Below, one piece after another: positions 61,381 through 64,000 of a stretch of DNA of 64,000 bases; position 1 is the first letter of the stretch; each line of letters begins with the position of its first letter. The position numbers and the translations under genes were made by a program. The stretch covers positions 17,670,001 to 17,734,000 of the forward strand of contig OY540812.1 of the NCBI GenBank assembly GCA_961205875.1, in the 5' to 3' direction. The notes beneath the pieces were generated by a model. That model saw only the letters and a program-made list of their open reading frames with translations, was not told the origin of the DNA and did no database searches. Origin of the DNA: Sialis fuliginosa (lineage: Eukaryota > Arthropoda > Insecta > Megaloptera > Sialidae).

Positions 61381-64000
61381 GATACCAACATTTTTTGAAA
61401 TATATATTAACTTTAAGACTATCAAATGCCCTAAGACCGTCGAAACCCCCTTCTTCTATTATTAACTAATTAAAATTGATAAATTAACAAATAAGTTGAA
61501 TAGTTTTTTTTTTTTTTGCTTTTGGCTTTTGCTTGAAGTTGAATAGTTAATATCAATACATTTCACAAAATTTGTGGATTTAAAACGATTTTTAACTATG
61601 ATAGATTGAGATTTAAAAAATTATTTTTATATACGATACCCTCTGTCTGATAGACATAATCCTCAGAACTCATGTTTTACACAACAAAGAAAGAACATAG
61701 TCTTAATTGAGTCATAAATTAAAATTTTAGTTATTCTAAAAAATTAAATAATTGAAAAAGACAAAAACGATATTAGTCAAAATGGCAATCCATGTATTTT
61801 TATTATTTCTATAATTTTGATTCTTTGTGTGGATTACGCCCTTTGGTATGACGATGAAAGGGTTCGAGACAAATTGAAAGGAAAACATATATATATATAT
61901 TTCATTTTTTCAGGGTTACGTCATTGAGCCTGGGTACCGTCGATATGTACATATATACATAAATTTGGGTGTAATTGTTATTTTTGCAATTACTACTTTC
62001 AGATTAAAAACGAAACTGTATTACTTGGTGGTATCTATAATAAAATAAAAATTATTTTTAAAGTTTATACATACATAAATATTTCAAAGGTCAATAAATA
62101 ATTCAACAATCAATTCAAAAGTAAAATAAAGTTTGAGATGTACTGCAAAATTCGTACTATAAATAAAAAAGTTGCATGAAAACATAGCTTAGGTATTACA
62201 GTTTCTTGTCTATCACGTTGAACGCCGTAAACATTTCAAAAGAATTTTTAAAATGTTATGTAAATAAGTAAAAAATGTAAAAGGTATCTGTTTGAACACT
62301 TTTTTTTCATTTTAATGTATGTGCTTTCTACAACAGTTCGATATTACGTTTTTTATCAAAAATATTATGTTGTTTTCTTTACAGTATAATGCTAAAAATA
62401 TCGTGAGCTACTCATATTACTATGTAAAGTCTAATTTTTTGTTATTTTATTTTAAAACTTTCAATAATAAATAGATGTTTTTATAAATTATACACAATTC
62501 TAAAGAGAATATGTAATGAGATCAGACGATGAGTGCTGTGAAATAAAATGAAAATTGATTATTTTAATGTATGTATGAACAAGTAGTTACATGTCGATTT
62601 ATGTAAATTTTAAAAATTAAATATATGTATAAAATACCGTAAATTGGAAGATTTGAATTTAATCTATGAATATATAATACCTACATTTGTTGGTCTTTAA
62701 GCATCAATTTTTATTTCTACACGAAGTATCAAGAGCTTCTTCATAAATATTACCTACAACATAGAGTTTATTAAAACATGATTTTTTTTCATGATCTTAT
62801 AGTCAACTGGAGAAGATCTTTGCTGAAAGTTCCTTCGTTTTATTTGTTACATGTTTGTGATTTTATTTGGTTACACAGGGAAACAATGTATGTGTAATGA
62901 GGACAGTTATAATATCAGTTATAAAGTCTCCTTACTACGAGTGTAACCAAAACTAATTATTTAAGGTTCAACTTTCTAACAGTAAAATTCCCATCAGAAT
63001 CGGTTCAATATTTTTCTTGTCAAATTGGAACAAATAAACAGATACATAAAAATTCTAAAAACTATAACACGACGTATTCATATTGTATACCAGATATAGA
63101 GAATAAAAGAAATACATCAGTATTGATAATAACAATTAATATAAAAGGTTTTTAAAAAATATATACGTATATCTATAATATTAGAATCTTTAACATATGC
63201 ATTTCATACGTTCGTTGTCAAATAACTGCTTTTGGTGTGAGCAAAAGAAAAATACTGTAACTACATTTCAAGCAATTTCAGTGATTAAACTGGCAGTAAA
63301 CTAGTGCATTGTACATCATATATGCAGAGTTGTCGAAATTCAGACAAGGATCCTTGATTAACAAATATATTTATTACAATGCATTAGAGCCAAGCTGTAC
63401 GCTTCTGCCTACATCCCTTAATCAGCAAAAGGGGTTGAAATATTTAATTAAACTGTCTTTATATTGAACTTTCAATTGAATCGAATTAAGTTATGAGTAT
63501 TTTGATGACAAGGGATGCGCGCACATACGATCTCTCGAATACAATATATTCAGGGTTGCCATTATTTGATTAATGTCAAATTCAGAAAAAAATGTATGCT
63601 CTGAAAAAATGAAAGTGTCGTGTCCGTGATAAGGACAGTTTCTGATTGTATTATGTACCTTCAAAACGTATAAAAAGTTGTTTTCCACATAGCGGTTGGG
63701 TGTGTGTCTGAAGTCTGAACGGATATAGAGTTTTCTTTGATTCGTGAAAACATCTGTAAAAATGTATCGATTTGATTTTTTTTACAAAGAGTTTGTCTCA
63801 GTGAATTGGATAAGAAATATTAAAAAAATTGCATATATTTATTACCTATTATTTTCGTCTAACAAGGCTACATATTTCGATGAGATTTTGCGCACTTCTA
63901 GTTCAATCGAATATAAGGGACACATATTTTTTATACGTACCTATACGCTGTTGAAGTTTAAAAAAAATCGTTTTTGTTAAATAATATGAAAAAAGTGTTA
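61381..64000. other. Gene-free AT-rich end of the window
   Basis: A segment at about 62965-63110 is a diverged copy of the repeat at 31470. TATAAAAAG at 63671 followed by an ATG at 63762 opens a frame to 63980 with no recognisable features; I do not accept it as a gene. The rest shows nothing. Confidence 0.35.

Noticed and set aside
1-64000. tRNA, rRNA and CRISPR arrays
   Set aside because: No GGTTCGAATC-type T-arm with a matching cloverleaf, no rRNA-like conserved block and no regularly spaced short direct repeats were found by eye.

Overview
The window looks like nuclear DNA of an insect with a large, AT-rich genome. Reasons: very sparse coding sequence, GT-AG introns, TATA plus arthropod-type initiator promoters, AATAAA signals, and a dense mix of hAT, TA-target foldback and Penelope-type elements. 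The taxonomic order cannot be fixed from sequence alone. Many short TAGGTA/TACCTA words and terminal GGTTCCGTA-type repeats would fit a lepidopteran, but this is a weak inference.

The clearest genes are small two-exon genes for secreted peptides, all on the minus strand and all with a phase-0 intron shortly after the signal peptide. Gene A (2179-4171) encodes an Asp/His-rich then Tyr/Gly-rich peptide of 107 aa. Gene B (5839-6340) encodes an 88-aa GGY-repeat peptide with a histidine tail. Gene C (15807-16694) encodes a 91-aa GGF/GGY peptide with HG repeats and a histidine tail. A, B and C share a Pro-Leu-Pro or Leu-Pro motif right after the signal peptide and look like a diverged tandem family. 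Gene D (22860-23357) encodes a 56-aa secreted peptide with a Lys-Arg site and a C-terminal glycine, so it could be a small peptide precursor. B has two motifs matching the Relish/NF-kB consensus upstream, which suggests but does not prove immune induction.

Other likely or possible exons are isolated. The strongest is a 142-nt minus-strand membrane-segment exon with good splice sites at 38032-38173. A plus-strand exon at 25469-25622 and short signal-peptide-like exons at 54411 and 26565 are weaker.

The rest is mostly repeats. 1-20 kb: a hAT MITE with a perfect 8-bp target duplication (1153), a pair of inverted Penelope/hammerhead fragments (2541-2745), foldbacks, and a 1-kb foldback at 14264. 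17-37 kb: a TIR element (17226), 367-bp tandem copies (19564), a hammerhead-like site (24367), MITEs, and a 130-bp tandem repeat with an internal hairpin (36911). 38-49 kb: two more large foldbacks, a cluster of CACTGA/TCAGTG motifs (43978), a DUF4817-type element (44537) and a 1.1-kb deleted hAT (47769). 53-55 kb: a GC-rich insertion flanked by 200-bp direct repeats, possibly a solo LTR, and a 176-bp hAT MITE. 57-61 kb: a degenerate GGTTCCG-ended repeat and a 5'-truncated Penelope-like element with a GIY-YIG endonuclease domain and a hammerhead-like motif. The hammerhead-like motif recurs at three other sites, and all four have the same extra T after the CTGANGA box.
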